Part shown: positions 53,637-61,587 of the stretch, one piece after another
How positions within the stretch are numbered: position 1 is the stretch's first letter
Layout of the letters: every line of letters begins with the position of its first letter
Source of the DNA: Pseudomonadota bacterium
GTDB taxonomy: Bacteria; Bdellovibrionota; Bacteriovoracia; Bacteriovoracales; Bacteriovoracaceae
NCBI GenBank assembly: GCA_027488375.1
Contig: JAIYBW010000001.1
Span: 248,001 to 312,000, forward strand
Length of the DNA stretch: 64,000 bases
Direction: 5' to 3'
Translations under genes and position numbers: made by a program
Notes under the pieces: model-generated
The model's database searches: none
What the model saw: only the letters and a program-made list of their open reading frames with translations
What the model was told of the DNA's origin: nothing

Positions 53637-54377
53637 TTATTTCAAGTCCTTGACCTGAGCGATAAGTTTATCCGCTAGCTTTTGAACTTCTTCTTTTTCA
53701 GACTCATAAAATTTGACAGCAATTTTACAACTAAAGTCTTTCTTTTGAAGTTTTCGCACCTCTTTCTTGAGGCGCTCATAACTTGATTCGGCCTCTTTTC
53801 TAAATGAATAGGAAAATGTGAGATGGCTTTTCGGTATATAGGACCTTTCCGCTAGTCGTTTAAGCAAATCGTTGGCCAGGAGAAGCTCCATGAAAGACGA
53901 GCGGCTCTCGGCAGAAAGTTTGATATAAGAAATGGTGTTTTGTTTTGCTTTCTCAAGAGTCGGAGAGCTCCACCGGTATTGATTCATTCCATGAATGAGA
54001 CCCCTAAAGTACTTATAAGCAGGTAAAAGAGTATCGCAAGGTTTATGCTCCTTGGATTTTTCAAAAACACATTCATGAACCATTTCTTGATATTCAGTCC
54101 CATTTTCCTTCATGGTAAATTTATTGATGTCAAATTTATTGATAAACTCGAGGGCCTTCGTTTCATGACGAACAAAATAATAGGTTTCATCATCGAGATC
54201 TGGATTCTGGGACTCCTTGATGGCGGGTACAAGGACTTCTTTTTTATGAAGTTCACAAGCTTCATGGAGGTGCTTGTTTGAAAGGTGTGTTGTTAAGTAT
54301 TGGTTTTTTTTCTTCTGAAATAATCCACAACCTGTTGTCAAAAATGAAGCTAAAACAATAATTTGTATCCAGGTCAT
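53637..54377 (-). CDS. Lipoprotein of unknown function
   Basis: 246 aa from the ATG at 54375-54377, which gives a clean lipoprotein signal (LTTGCG) with AAAGGAAA upstream. A longer frame to 54431 adds a basic non-signal segment. The mature protein is helical and charged, with Cys in HEACELH, VHECVFE and KPCDTL. Same strand as the HExxH lipoprotein, 25 bases away, so probably one operon. Function unknown. Confidence 0.65.
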   Translation of the reverse strand: MTWIQIIVLASFLTTGCGLFQKKKNQYLTTHLSNKHLHEACELHKKEVLVPAIKESQNPDLDDETYYFVRHETKALEFINKFDINKFTMKENGTEYQEMVHECVFEKSKEHKPCDTLLPAYKYFRGLIHGMNQYRWSSPTLEKAKQNTISYIKLSAESRSSFMELLLANDLLKRLAERSYIPKSHLTFSYSFRKEAESSYERLKKEVRKLQKKDFSCKIAVKFYESEKEEVQKLADKLIAQVKDLK

Positions 54378-54543
54378 ATTTTCCTTTCCCTTTTGCCCTT
54401 TGGAGATTCTCTTCCCAGCTTTCATTATCATAAATGAAAATAATAAAAGTGACGATATTGTTTTCTCAATTAAGAGCTTCAGATAGACATTGGACTTGCG
54501 ATTTCTAGGGAAGTGGGTGAGATTAGAAAGAGAGAGTTAAGGT

Positions 54544-55647
54544 ATGAATGAAGAAAAAGCTTTAAAAAATTTGATTAATAAGAATGTGGTAAGAAAAATG
54601 GCACGTCTCATTTCTTCTTTTTATCCATCCTTTAATACTCATAAATTTATCAAACAAGCTTCTCAGCTTGAGGATCTTGAACTGAAAGATCGAGTGGGGC
54701 ATGTCTCTAAAACTTTAAAGCTGGAGTTGACCCGCAATTTTAAGTCAGATGCTCTCATCTTAAGAAAAGTCTTAGGGACTCATGAACTTAAAGGTTTTGA
54801 ACTTTGGCCCATCTCTGAATATATTTCAGAAAATGGACTTGATCATTTTGAGGAAGCCTTTGATTTGATGTACCTCTTAACTCAAGATTTTACGTCAGAG
54901 TTTGCCATTAGACCCTTCCTGAAAAAAGATTTTAATCGTTGCCTAAAAAAACTTTCAAAATGGATAGAAGATGAAAATGTCCATATTAGGCGCTGGGTAT
55001 CAGAGGGCACCCGTCCCATTCTCCCATGGGGCGGGAAAATTCAGGCTTTTATTGAAAACCCAATAACACTAAAGCTGATAGAAAAGTTAAAATATGATGA
55101 AGAACTCTATGTTCGTAAAAGTGTTGCGAATCACTTAAACGATCTTTCTAAGAGTCATCCTCTATTAGTAATAAAAACAATTAAAAGATGGGAGAGCAAT
55201 GCTCCTCTTAAACATTTAAGCAAGATTACTTGGATCAAAAAGCATGGATTAAGAACATTGATAAAAAAAGGAGTTCCCGAAGCCCTTTTACTTATGGGCG
55301 CCAATCAAAAGGTTTCATGCGAATTATTGAAATTTAATTTGATTAAAAAATCCTTTAGTTTAGGTGAGGAACTTATTTTTGAGCTAGAAATAAAATCTTG
55401 CGCGAAGGCTACACAAAATTTTATTATCGATTACGGTATTCACTTTCGAAAAGCGAGTGGCAAGACTTCAGTTAAAATTTTTAAACTTAAATCCCTTAAA
55501 TTGCTGCCCGGTCAAAGTATCTTAATAAAAAAGAAGCACTCCCTAAAAAAAATTACAACGATGACTTATTTCTCTGGCTTGCATCAATTACACTTGCAGA
55601 TCAATGGTAAAATTTATGATAAGCTTAATTGGTACTTCTCGTGCTAG
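54544..55647 (+). CDS. AlkC-like DNA alkylation repair protein
   Basis: 367 aa. HEAT-like all-helical N-terminal 260 residues with the family block RRWVSEGTRPILPWGGK (about 158-174) and RKSVANHLNDLSKSHP (about 196-211), as in AlkC/AlkD-type glycosylases. The C-terminal 100 residues are a beta-rich domain (LGEELIFELEI), probably an immunoglobulin-like extension known in some AlkC. Predicted to excise alkylated purines; activity not provable here. Confidence 0.82.
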   Translation: MNEEKALKNLINKNVVRKMARLISSFYPSFNTHKFIKQASQLEDLELKDRVGHVSKTLKLELTRNFKSDALILRKVLGTHELKGFELWPISEYISENGLDHFEEAFDLMYLLTQDFTSEFAIRPFLKKDFNRCLKKLSKWIEDENVHIRRWVSEGTRPILPWGGKIQAFIENPITLKLIEKLKYDEELYVRKSVANHLNDLSKSHPLLVIKTIKRWESNAPLKHLSKITWIKKHGLRTLIKKGVPEALLLMGANQKVSCELLKFNLIKKSFSLGEELIFELEIKSCAKATQNFIIDYGIHFRKASGKTSVKIFKLKSLKLLPGQSILIKKKHSLKKITTMTYFSGLHQLHLQINGKIYDKLNWYFSC

Positions 55648-55677
55648 GTAGTTATTTCAAAGAGGAAAACATATTTT

Positions 55678-56619
55678 TCAGAGTTTACTAGACTTATCGA
55701 TTAGAGAATTTGAAATAAAAAAAGAATGCCCCCCATATTCTAAAACTTTGCCTTTGTAAGTTTTTTTTCCCGTCCCGTTATAGATGACAAATAATCCTTC
55801 TGAATTTCTTACTTTATATACTTGACCCATGAAAAAATTAACATTGCTTGAATTTTTTATTTTTTCATGCCACTGACATTTTTCGACAACACAATCGGAG
55901 GCATCATCGAGATCTTCAGCCTTGAAATATTCAATGAATACATCTCTACGCTTATTAACCATAAAAGACCATTTTGCAAGGATGGCAACGATGATTAAAG
56001 AGAAGTAAAAGTAGAAATTATCATCAGTGTCTTTCTCCTTAGAGGGAGAAGTTAAATTCTCTCCTCGATCTTTGGTTCTCGGTTTAATCGTGATGCTACC
56101 TTTTTCGTTTTGGTAAAGGCTTATTAGAATATAATAAAAATTGCCAATATAACTTTCACTTAATGATTTAAACTGATCATGAAAACTTCCGATGCTTGGA
56201 TAGAATGCAACAGAAGATTCTGGGGCCACATCAAGATTAATTATTCCGTCATTGACATCGTTTTTTATGTTTTCAATCTGATTGTAAGGGATAGAAGTAT
56301 ATACCTTCTCTGTTTTGCCTTCATTCTCAAATGTAATAAAGACAGGGGCGATTAAAATGGATGAAATATCATGAATTTTGATTTCAAGCACATCGATTTT
56401 TCTTGTCGTAATCTTTTTATTTTTCTGTTGAGTGTTTTCAACCAGGGAGACAAGATTTTGAATTTGCGTTATTTGAGGTAAAAAAATGATTAGAGTTATT
56501 AAAAATATAAAAATGCAGTACAGTAAAAATATTTTTAAAGCTGTGCCTTTGAAAAATAAAAGGAGTGCTTTCTTTCTTGGGTGAGAGGCAACAATATTTG
56601 CGAGTTGTTTTTTCGTCAT
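55678..56619 (-). CDS. Hypothetical inner-membrane protein
   Basis: 313 aa from the ATG at 56617-56619. Two membrane helices are visible: about 24-50 (LKIFLLYCIFIFLITLIIF) and about 195-212. A periplasmic domain lies between them, and the C-terminal domain has a DUF3592-like beta pattern (FFMGQVYKVRN and later VLEYGGHSF). A longer frame from GTG 56736 reads into the ORF6N-like remnant, so the shorter start is preferred even though no ribosome site is obvious for it. Confidence 0.55.
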   Translation of the reverse strand: MTKKQLANIVASHPRKKALLLFFKGTALKIFLLYCIFIFLITLIIFLPQITQIQNLVSLVENTQQKNKKITTRKIDVLEIKIHDISSILIAPVFITFENEGKTEKVYTSIPYNQIENIKNDVNDGIINLDVAPESSVAFYPSIGSFHDQFKSLSESYIGNFYYILISLYQNEKGSITIKPRTKDRGENLTSPSKEKDTDDNFYFYFSLIIVAILAKWSFMVNKRRDVFIEYFKAEDLDDASDCVVEKCQWHEKIKNSSNVNFFMGQVYKVRNSEGLFVIYNGTGKKTYKGKVLEYGGHSFFISNSLIDKSSKL

Positions 56620-56729
56620 GTTATTATTATTATACTCAAATTTGTTTATAATTGAAATCTCCCTTTTACTTTTGTGACCACTTTGAATCGAGAGGTTTGA
56701 TAAGCTTTTTGTTTCCATCAATCTGAACT

Positions 56730-56837
56730 TTGGCACCTCAAAGTTTCATGCCTTTTGGATGTAAGTTTGAACATGAAGTCTTCTGGAAAGCGAAGAGCAT
56801 TTCTTAGAACTTGTCTGTTAAGAGCTTTTGTTTCTAC
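56730..56837 (-). pseudogene. ORF6N gene fragment
   Basis: About 108 bases are over 90% identical to 57348-57457 inside the intact ORF6N gene, covering codons from the VETKALNR region to the HETLRCQ region. Start, C-terminus and promoter are absent. It is bounded on the right by a degraded tRNA-end repeat and on the left by the membrane gene, so it is the remnant of a third ORF6N copy. Confidence 0.8.
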
Positions 56838-56875
56838 GTTCGTAAATATCGCGTCCGAATGGCTACGAACCATTT
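56838..56875. repeat. Degraded tRNA-Val 3'-end repeat (copy A)
   Basis: 38 bases aligned without gaps to copy B at 57738, with about 8 mismatches. It retains GTTCGTAAAT and CGAACCATTT but not the exact 16-base core. The remaining interval to 57022 shows no gene or clear signal apart from an ATTGGA/TCCAAT inverted repeat near 56970. Confidence 0.6.
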
Positions 56876-57022
56876 GCTAAATTAATCGCAAGCAATATAG
56901 AACAAGCCTAACTGTACAAGTTTGTGTTTAAAAATTTGTCTGAATAGATAGGGTTCAGAATATGAGAATTGGAGGCTCAGATTTGGCACATCCAATTGAG
57001 CAAAGTGAGTATTTTAAATAGG

Positions 57023-57544
57023 TTAGACTTTATCTTGAAGACTTATTTTTCTCCGATGTGGATCTAGCTTTGGATTTATCTGTTCCTCAAGATTATCTAA
57101 TCGCTCAAATACGACTTTAAACAATTTATTTGTTCCTTGTTCGAGCTTGCTTACTTTACCCGGTAGAGAGTTCTCAATAGCGAGAAAGCTTCTCAGTTTG
57201 ATGAATGTTCGCATGATAGAAACATTCACGAGTGCTGCTCGATCGCTATTTAATACGCTGGATAACATAGCGACGCCAGCCTCCGTAAAAACGAATGGAG
57301 GATAGCGCCTTCCACCACGGCCTTCGTTTGAGGTACCAATTTGGCACCTCAAAGTTTCATGTTCTTCAGATGTAAGTTTGAACATGAAGTCTTCTGGGAA
57401 GCGAAGAGCATTTCTTAGAACTTGTCTGTTTAGCGCTTTTGTTTCTACTCCATACAGTAGTGCTAGATCTGAATCGATCATAACTCTATGTCCCCTAATA
57501 GTGTAAATGATTGCTTCAATTTTAGTTAAGTCTGATTTAAGCAT
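57023..57544 (-). CDS. ORF6N domain DNA-binding protein (copy 1)
   Basis: 173 aa. N-terminal ORF6N domain (about 8-95) with IYTIRGHRVMIDSDLALLYGVETKALNRQ and FTEAGVAMLSSVLNSD, followed by a helix (FIKLRSFLAIENS) and a coiled C-terminus. The domain occurs in phage antirepressors and in many chromosomal genes. About half identical in sequence to copy 2 at 61588. Its 190-base upstream region ends at a tRNA-Val 3' repeat. Confidence 0.9.
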   Translation of the reverse strand: MLKSDLTKIEAIIYTIRGHRVMIDSDLALLYGVETKALNRQVLRNALRFPEDFMFKLTSEEHETLRCQIGTSNEGRGGRRYPPFVFTEAGVAMLSSVLNSDRAALVNVSIMRTFIKLRSFLAIENSLPGKVSKLEQGTNKLFKVVFERLDNLEEQINPKLDPHRRKISLQDKV

Positions 57545-57737
57545 AGTCAGATCCAGTGTTAATTGGACTAAATTACTTCATTGATGGAATAGCTGAGAAT
57601 TTTTAGATCTAGTTAGTGCAGTATTTTTTCAAAATTAAAATATTATTTTTTAAAGATGAGGAATATTTACTCTTTTTCTAATCTGCAAAAGCTAAATCTA
57701 AAATCGAAAAAAATAATGAGAATAATTTCTTAGCGTT

Positions 57738-57776
57738 GTTCGTAAATGGTGCGCCCGACTGCCTGCGAACCATTTT
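57738..57776. repeat. tRNA-Val 3'-end repeat (copy B)
   Basis: Contains the 16-base core AAATGGTGCGCCCGAC (57744-57759), identical to the 3' end plus flank of the tRNA-Val gene at 62272-62287. The larger repeat has GTTCG and CGAAC arms. It lies upstream of ORF6N copy 1 exactly as the real tRNA lies upstream of copy 2. Confidence 0.85.
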
Positions 57777-57963
57777 GATTTAGATTTCAAAGACAGAGCC
57801 TAGCCTGGGCAGCGGCCATCATACAAAATCGTTTTAAATGTCTTTAGGGAGTCTATGGCAGACCGAATGTGCAAATAAAAGGCTCGAGACATTTTAGGTC
57901 TTAAGCCGAATTGAAATTCTTTGTATTGGTGAGCGGAGATTGCAATTAATCTTAGTTATTAAG
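57777..57963. other. Gene-free interval, possibly a small RNA region
   Basis: No ORF with a credible start is seen on either strand. A plus-strand terminator follows directly, although no plus-strand protein gene lies upstream, so a short plus-strand transcript may originate here. No promoter could be fixed. Confidence 0.3.
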
Positions 57964-57995
57964 CACAGGTGTGGATAAACCTGAGTGTTTTTTTT
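57964..57995 (+). terminator. Plus-strand terminator without an obvious gene
   Basis: CAC-AGGT / ACCT-(GA)-GTG stem with an 8-base loop followed by T8. The U-tract is on the plus strand only, so it does not serve the minus-strand gene that ends at 58047. Confidence 0.55.
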
Positions 57996-58046
57996 AATTC
58001 TACTTGTGCCTTATGTCCATAAACACATCTTTAAAGCTAGTTTCTT

Positions 58047-58895
58047 TTACTTTACCATCGTAGGTGCTTCCTGATATTTTTTTGATTGAGCAAGAAACCA
58101 AATAAGATTTATTCCAAAAAATGTATAATGAGGATTTTTATAGAGAGAACTATCGTTGTATACGGCACCATCAAGATAGTCATACCGGAAAAAGGGAACG
58201 ATCAAAAGGTTGTCAATTCTTCTGGAGACTGCAACGGAGATTTGAGTGCCACTATATCCGGCAGTAGCATGGTAATAAGGACGGCTGGTCTTTACATCTT
58301 TTGTATCAACTCCATAAAAATGATTATGATAGCTGGAAGAACCATATTGAACTCCCAGAGCAATTTCCGTGGCCCAGCCTGCCGTTTTATCAGTACCTTT
58401 GGATAAAAAATTTAAATATGGAACTGAGTAATAGCCGATATGATCAATGTATTTCAAATTTGTTGTATAGACGGCACGGTAGGGTAATTCGAAATTTAAA
58501 TATTGATTTCCTGATTCAGACTTCCAAAAATAATATCGAAGAATCGGTCCTGCCTCAAAAGTCGGATCTAAATCTCTCATGCCTTTGCGCAAATTATCAG
58601 AATCGCTGTTTACATTCAAACCCAAGGCTAAACTTAAATCCAGAGTAAACTTTTTAGATCTGAGAAAATGCCCCCTTACATAGCCATTCTCTGCTTCAAT
58701 ATATTTTCCACGATAGGTGAACACACCAACAGGAAAATATCGCCAGCGACTTTGAGGGGAGCCACGGTAGTGGTTAGATCTGAAAGCTAAAAGACCAGCT
58801 CCAGCTTCCCATAGTGGCAGGGATTCAGCGGCAATACTTTGACGTGATCCAAGAATACAGATGGAGAGCGATATGAGGATAATTTTTAACGTCAT
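58047..58895 (-). CDS. MipA/OmpV family outer-membrane protein
   Basis: 282 aa with a signal peptide (cleavage near IAA-E). Barrel strands with alternating hydrophobics; family blocks are WEAGAGLLAFRSNHYRGSPQS and the later GRP/YYHATAGYSGTQ region. MipA in E. coli binds MltA and murein synthases. The C-terminus (APTMVK) lacks a terminal aromatic residue, unusual for a barrel end; FFGINLIWFL just upstream probably forms the last strand. It lies in the tRNA-bounded segment. Confidence 0.8.
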   Translation of the reverse strand: MTLKIILISLSICILGSRQSIAAESLPLWEAGAGLLAFRSNHYRGSPQSRWRYFPVGVFTYRGKYIEAENGYVRGHFLRSKKFTLDLSLALGLNVNSDSDNLRKGMRDLDPTFEAGPILRYYFWKSESGNQYLNFELPYRAVYTTNLKYIDHIGYYSVPYLNFLSKGTDKTAGWATEIALGVQYGSSSYHNHFYGVDTKDVKTSRPYYHATAGYSGTQISVAVSRRIDNLLIVPFFRYDYLDGAVYNDSSLYKNPHYTFFGINLIWFLAQSKKYQEAPTMVK

Positions 58896-59049
58896 TTTAA
58901 AAGGTTATTGGATTATGAGGCTCATTGGCTACGCTTAAATAACTTGATTATGGTTTACAAATTATTAGTTTTTGAAACAGTGATTCCTTTCAATGTCTCG
59001 GAATTATTGATTTTTTTTGAAAGAGTGTTTACAATGAATGGGTTGACGG

Positions 59050-59078
59050 TTGAGTCTGGTGAGGCATTGCGCTAAACT
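59050..59078 (+). promoter_or_regulatory. Probable promoter of the lipoprotein-TIGR02147 operon
   Basis: TTGAGT (59050-59055), a 17-base spacer and TAAACT (59073-59078) lie about 50 bases before the first start. Matches are 4-5 of 6 in each box. Confidence 0.4.
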
Positions 59079-59126
59079 AGGGTCAGAACAAACTTCATTT
59101 CGAGGTTTGATTACAAGAGGTAATTT

Positions 59127-59699
59127 ATGGTACGTCAATTAGCAATTCTCTTCGCTTTGATCTCACTAGTTAGCTGTAATACGGGTAATGATAAATCACC
59201 GGTCAGTAGCTCAGGCTCTCATCCGGTAAGTCTTAGTATGGGATCTTATACTACTGCTAGCTTCTCTCAATTTTTTATTCCAAGTGCCTATGCAGCTGTA
59301 AGTGATTTAAGATTATGCTTTAAAAGACTACGTTTTAAAACAAGCATCACTGATATAGATGATCAATTGCTTGATGAAAACGTTGATCTTGAACTGGGTG
59401 AGGTTACCATATCTTCAGCGGGTACTATGCTAGCGACCGTAAATATCCCTGCCGGTACCTATTATAGAATTGAATTTGATCTTGAGCCTAGTTGTGCAAG
59501 TAAAAGTTTAAACCTCTCCAATGATTTTGGAGTTTACTCTTCAGCCGAGAATATAAAAATCAAGTTTGATGGTGTGCTCGTAGTTGATGGAACCGAGTAT
59601 CTCCAACTAGGTGTGCAAGATATTCTAAACGCTGCAAATGCATACAATGGAGTAGGTTCTATCAGAACAGCTTTCGAATCAGTCTCAGGAAATTTTTAA
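59127..59699 (+). CDS. Lipoprotein, paralogue 1 of the TIGR02147 cassette
   Basis: 190 aa. Signal with lipobox LVSC (Cys17) followed by NTGNDKSP. Then a linker and a beta domain: AYAAVSDLRLCFKRLRFK, VDLELGEV, VNIPAGTYYRIEFDLEPSC, IKIKFDG and a final ESVSGNF. Resembles DUF4382-type lipoproteins (AG-TY-I strand). It is about 40% identical over the domain to the protein at 60526. Predicted on the outer membrane or surface. Confidence 0.8.
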   Translation: MVRQLAILFALISLVSCNTGNDKSPVSSSGSHPVSLSMGSYTTASFSQFFIPSAYAAVSDLRLCFKRLRFKTSITDIDDQLLDENVDLELGEVTISSAGTMLATVNIPAGTYYRIEFDLEPSCASKSLNLSNDFGVYSSAENIKIKFDGVLVVDGTEYLQLGVQDILNAANAYNGVGSIRTAFESVSGNF

Positions 59700-59713
59700 A
59701 CAAGGATAAGTTT

Positions 59714-60529
59714 ATGATGCCAGGTAAACCAGATGTGTATAAATATAGACAAGCGCACTTTTACCTGGCTGATCTTTTCGGATGGTATAAAAAGAAGGGC
59801 CAATCCATGAGAGGGTTAGCAAAAAAGCTCAACGTTTCGGTAGCCCTTCTTTCTCTAGTAGCAAAAGGCAAGCGTCCACTCACCGAAGAAAATATTGATA
59901 TCTGGGCACCAACCTTTAAATGGAATTCACAGGAAATATCGTGGTTAAAACAATTAGTACTGCTAGAACACTCCTCGGTGGATGCAAAGAAAGTGGCGAT
60001 GGAAAGCCTGGCCAAATTTAAAACCTACAATGAAAATTCTCCAGATGAAGTTCTGACATTCAAATATCTCAAAAAGTGGTGGAATGTCGCAATTCGCGAG
60101 ATGAGTGAGCTCAAAGATTTTAAAGAAGATGAAAATTGGATTCAGGAACAACTCATATTCAAAGTACCTATTATAGAAATCAGAAAGTCTCTGAATTTTC
60201 TAAATAAGCACAAGCTGCTTGCAAAGTATGGAGATTTCCGTAGACTTAATTGTCAGGGAAATATCTACAAACTTTCCCTCAGTACTTTTCACGAACAGAT
60301 GTTGGATAACGCCGTTAAAGCCATTTATAAAGTGAACTCAGAAGATAGATATATTTTGGGACAGACCCTGGCCATCGACGGCTGCAACTTCCAGGAAGCA
60401 AAAAAAATCCTTGAAGAGGCTTTAGAAAAAGTAGTTTTGTTAGGTAAAAATGAAAAGAATTCTAATGGTGTATATCATTTTTCTTTTTTGGGTTTTCCAG
60501 TAACTTTAGGCAATAAGGATAAAATATGA
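59714..60529 (+). CDS. TIGR02147/DUF4423-type regulator
   Basis: 271 aa. N-terminal helix-turn-helix-like segment SMRGLAKKLNVSVALLSLVAKGKRPL (about 35-60, shown here by its ends), preceded by a YRQAHFYLADLFGWYKK helix. DUF4423-like region about 110-240, with KYLKKWWNVAIREM and ALIKVNSEDRY-type helices. The family is known from Fibrobacter and Bdellovibrio genomes (recalled knowledge). AAGGATAAG upstream, 14 bases after lipoprotein 1; its stop overlaps lipoprotein 2 by 4 bases. A role in controlling the lipoproteins is inference. Confidence 0.82.
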   Translation: MMPGKPDVYKYRQAHFYLADLFGWYKKKGQSMRGLAKKLNVSVALLSLVAKGKRPLTEENIDIWAPTFKWNSQEISWLKQLVLLEHSSVDAKKVAMESLAKFKTYNENSPDEVLTFKYLKKWWNVAIREMSELKDFKEDENWIQEQLIFKVPIIEIRKSLNFLNKHKLLAKYGDFRRLNCQGNIYKLSLSTFHEQMLDNAVKAIYKVNSEDRYILGQTLAIDGCNFQEAKKILEEALEKVVLLGKNEKNSNGVYHFSFLGFPVTLGNKDKI

Positions 60530-61101
60530 AATCGCTAAATATATTGTTTTTCAGTATACTGTTCCTCTTAGGAGGTTGCGGCCCGGGAACCACCACCGGA
60601 AACCCGGTAACAACTCCAGTGCAAGTCCGCATGGAAGATAAGCAGCCCCTCGCTTGGCTCAAAAAGGGAATGGATGCTTTTATTCATCCCGCTTATGCAG
60701 CTTTAAGTAATGTGAAGTTTTGTTTCAAGCGAATGAGGTTTAAGCCTGATTCTACAACTACTGGAAGTAACTTCGATCTGGTCTTAGGGGAAGTTGATAT
60801 CAACCCCGCAGGAACAAATCTGATCACAGTTTCTGTACCAAATGGAACATACGAGCGAATTGAGTTTGATTTAGAAACTGAATGTGACGGCACCCCAGGA
60901 AAACCCAGTGTTACTTTAACCAACGGAAATGGAACATTTACTACAGTTGATCGTACTACTATAAAATTCGATGGTTCATATACGGTGAGTGCCGCCGGAA
61001 CATTAACCTTGGATATCGATCCTTTATTAGACGCCCTGGACTTAATAACTGCCGACAATCAAATTAAAACCAGCTTAGAGGCTGCTCCCGGGGATTTTTA
61101 A
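60526..61101 (+). CDS. Lipoprotein, paralogue 2 of the TIGR02147 cassette
   Basis: 191 aa. Lipobox LGGC (Cys18) followed by GPGTTTGNPV; a TGNP string near the lipid Cys is shared in weaker form (NTGND) by paralogue 1. The domain repeats AYAALSNVKFCFKRMRFK, LVLGEVDINPAGT, VPNGTYERIEFDLETEC, TTIKFDG and EAAPGDF. Overlaps the regulator stop (ATGA), so it is translationally coupled. Confidence 0.82.
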   Translation: MKSLNILFFSILFLLGGCGPGTTTGNPVTTPVQVRMEDKQPLAWLKKGMDAFIHPAYAALSNVKFCFKRMRFKPDSTTTGSNFDLVLGEVDINPAGTNLITVSVPNGTYERIEFDLETECDGTPGKPSVTLTNGNGTFTTVDRTTIKFDGSYTVSAAGTLTLDIDPLLDALDLITADNQIKTSLEAAPGDF

Positions 61102-61133
61102 GCCAGTGAGTGCATATTGTCGACAGGTCTTAA

Positions 61134-61184
61134 TCGTAATCGATTACGAAGTGGCTGCTTAATTAGTCTTAGACTAATTGCCAC
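61134..61184 (+). repeat. Two strong palindromes after the lipoprotein operon
   Basis: A perfect 16-base palindrome TCGTAATCGATTACGA (61134-61149) is followed by a hairpin with arms AATTAGTC / GACTAATT around TTA (61161-61179), extended by GTGGC / GCCAC (61151-61155 and 61180-61184) with a 5-base bulge. There is no U-tract, so it is not a standard terminator. It may be an operator, recombination site or structured 3' UTR. Confidence 0.55.
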
Positions 61185-61497
61185 CTAAGGGGCTAGCACC
61201 TTTTACAAAAAGTCGGTAAGTACGTTGGCGCTGGCCAAATCTAATGGTTTTAACTCATTTTTTGTTCATAAATATTTCGCTTATGTTCTCATGGAAGAAT
61301 TGAGTTTTGAGACGACCTAATAAACAATTCAGGCGTGTAAATGTTTTTTGACATGAGTGATTTTGGGCAAGTTTTGACAAGGCTTTTGAATAAATCTCTG
61401 AATCATTGTGATTTCGGTTGGAATAAACCGAACAAAAGTCCGCTAGTGTTGAGTTTATAAGATAAAAACATGTTCGTGGAATTTGGTATCAAGACGT
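61185..61497. other. Gene-free interval
   Basis: No ORF, promoter or terminator is convincing. A TGTTCGTGG string at 61471 resembles the start of the tRNA-end repeat that follows at 61498. Confidence 0.4.
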
Positions 61498-61520
61498 GTT
61501 CGTAAATGGTGCGCCCGACT
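61498..61520. repeat. tRNA-Val 3'-end repeat (copy C)
   Basis: Holds the exact 16-base core at 61504-61519. To its right the sequence diverges from both the tRNA and copy B after GCCCGACT. It closes the ORF6N copy 2 unit on the side away from the tRNA. Confidence 0.85.
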
Positions 61521-61587
61521 TACTTAGGACTCTTCATCACTGAAATCTCATTAATCCCAATTTCCATTGTACAAAGACGTCCGCATT

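Noticed and set aside
56620..56736. GTG start extending the membrane protein at 55678
   Set aside because: The extension begins within the ORF6N-like remnant and is polar and Asn-rich; it probably arose by the rearrangement.
57738..57776. Complete second tRNA gene at copy B
   Set aside because: Only the 3' acceptor strand and CCA match; the T arm does not pair and no D or anticodon arm follows.
58086..58648. Plus-strand ORFs opposite the MipA/OmpV gene
   Set aside because: They lie antisense to a gene with a signal peptide and family motifs and have no credible start or family.
60693..61058. Minus-strand ORF of 121 codons
   Set aside because: It is antisense to lipoprotein paralogue 2, whose reading frame is confirmed by homology to paralogue 1.
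61134..61200. Integron attC or tmRNA-like element
   Set aside because: No core GTTRRRY/RYYYAAC sites, no integrase and no tRNA-like acceptor or tag frame were found.
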